A DNA stretch of 64,000 nt from Chloroflexota bacterium (lineage in GTDB: Bacteria; Chloroflexota; Anaerolineae; JAAYZQ01): contig JAGVRI010000002.1 of assembly GCA_018606645.1 (NCBI GenBank), positions 124,001-188,000 of the forward strand, read 5' to 3'. Under the pieces are notes generated by a model, which worked only from the letters and a program-made list of their open reading frames with translations, did no database searches and was not told the origin of the DNA. Positions 63,894-64,000 of this stretch are shown in pieces. Made by a program: the position numbers and the translations under genes. The first letter of the stretch is position 1; the number at the start of each line of letters is the position of its first letter.

Positions 63894-64000
63894 ATGACCG
63901 ATCAGGAGAAACTGAAAGCAGCATTGACCGAACTGCAAGCGTTCTTAGGGGACCGCGCTACCGACAGCGCCATTCACCGGATGGCCTACAGTCGTGACTG
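63894..64000 (+). CDS. N-terminus of a gene truncated by window end (possibly FAD-linked oxidase)
   Basis: MTDQEKLKAALTELQAFLGDRATDSAIHRMAYSRD; RBS aggagaaag. Confidence 0.45.
   Translation, partial: MTDQEKLKAALTELQAFLGDRATDSAIHRMAYSRD

Overview
64-kb window of a GC-rich bacterial chromosome. Gene content and style suggest a Chloroflexi/Anaerolineae-like organism, but this is inferred from gene families only. No tRNA, rRNA, CRISPR array or intact transposase was recognised. Left part (1-8 kb): M18 peptidase end, threonine synthase-like enzyme, a LarA-like / acetamidase-formamidase / Lin0512-family run, DUF4405 protein, creatininase-family protein, M28 peptidase. 8.8-15.2 kb: sugar ABC transporter operon whose binding protein holds two almost identical in-frame copies of the whole binding domain, two permeases, a GH13 lipoprotein, then rsmD. 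16-26.3 kb: ROK regulator with a direct-repeat operator candidate, a second sugar ABC importer and a catabolic run (ATC-hydrolase-like, Gfo/Idh/MocA, GHL10-like, ROK kinase, PIG-L deacetylase). 26.6-33 kb: housekeeping genes (Rsh, parvulin, rpsR, a double-OB ssb, rpsF, ychF). 34.7-62.6 kb: a minus-strand ~28-kb surface-glycan operon of about 20 genes, mostly joined by 4-bp ATGA/GTGA overlaps. It includes a fused sugar-phosphate transferase/4,6-dehydratase, an aminotransferase, a formyltransferase, a flippase, an O-antigen ligase-like TPR protein and many multi-pass GT-C/YfhO-like proteins. Right edge: zinc-ribbon coiled-coil protein and the start of another gene. Most notable: (1) the tandem binding protein with mosaic divergence; (2) a dispersed palindromic repeat family, one copy with TIRs and an apparent 10-bp target duplication, four loci just upstream of predicted promoters, and one copy in frame inside a membrane-protein gene; (3) the glycan operon with its enzyme fusion and three-member paralogous membrane family; (4) two candidate structured RNAs.
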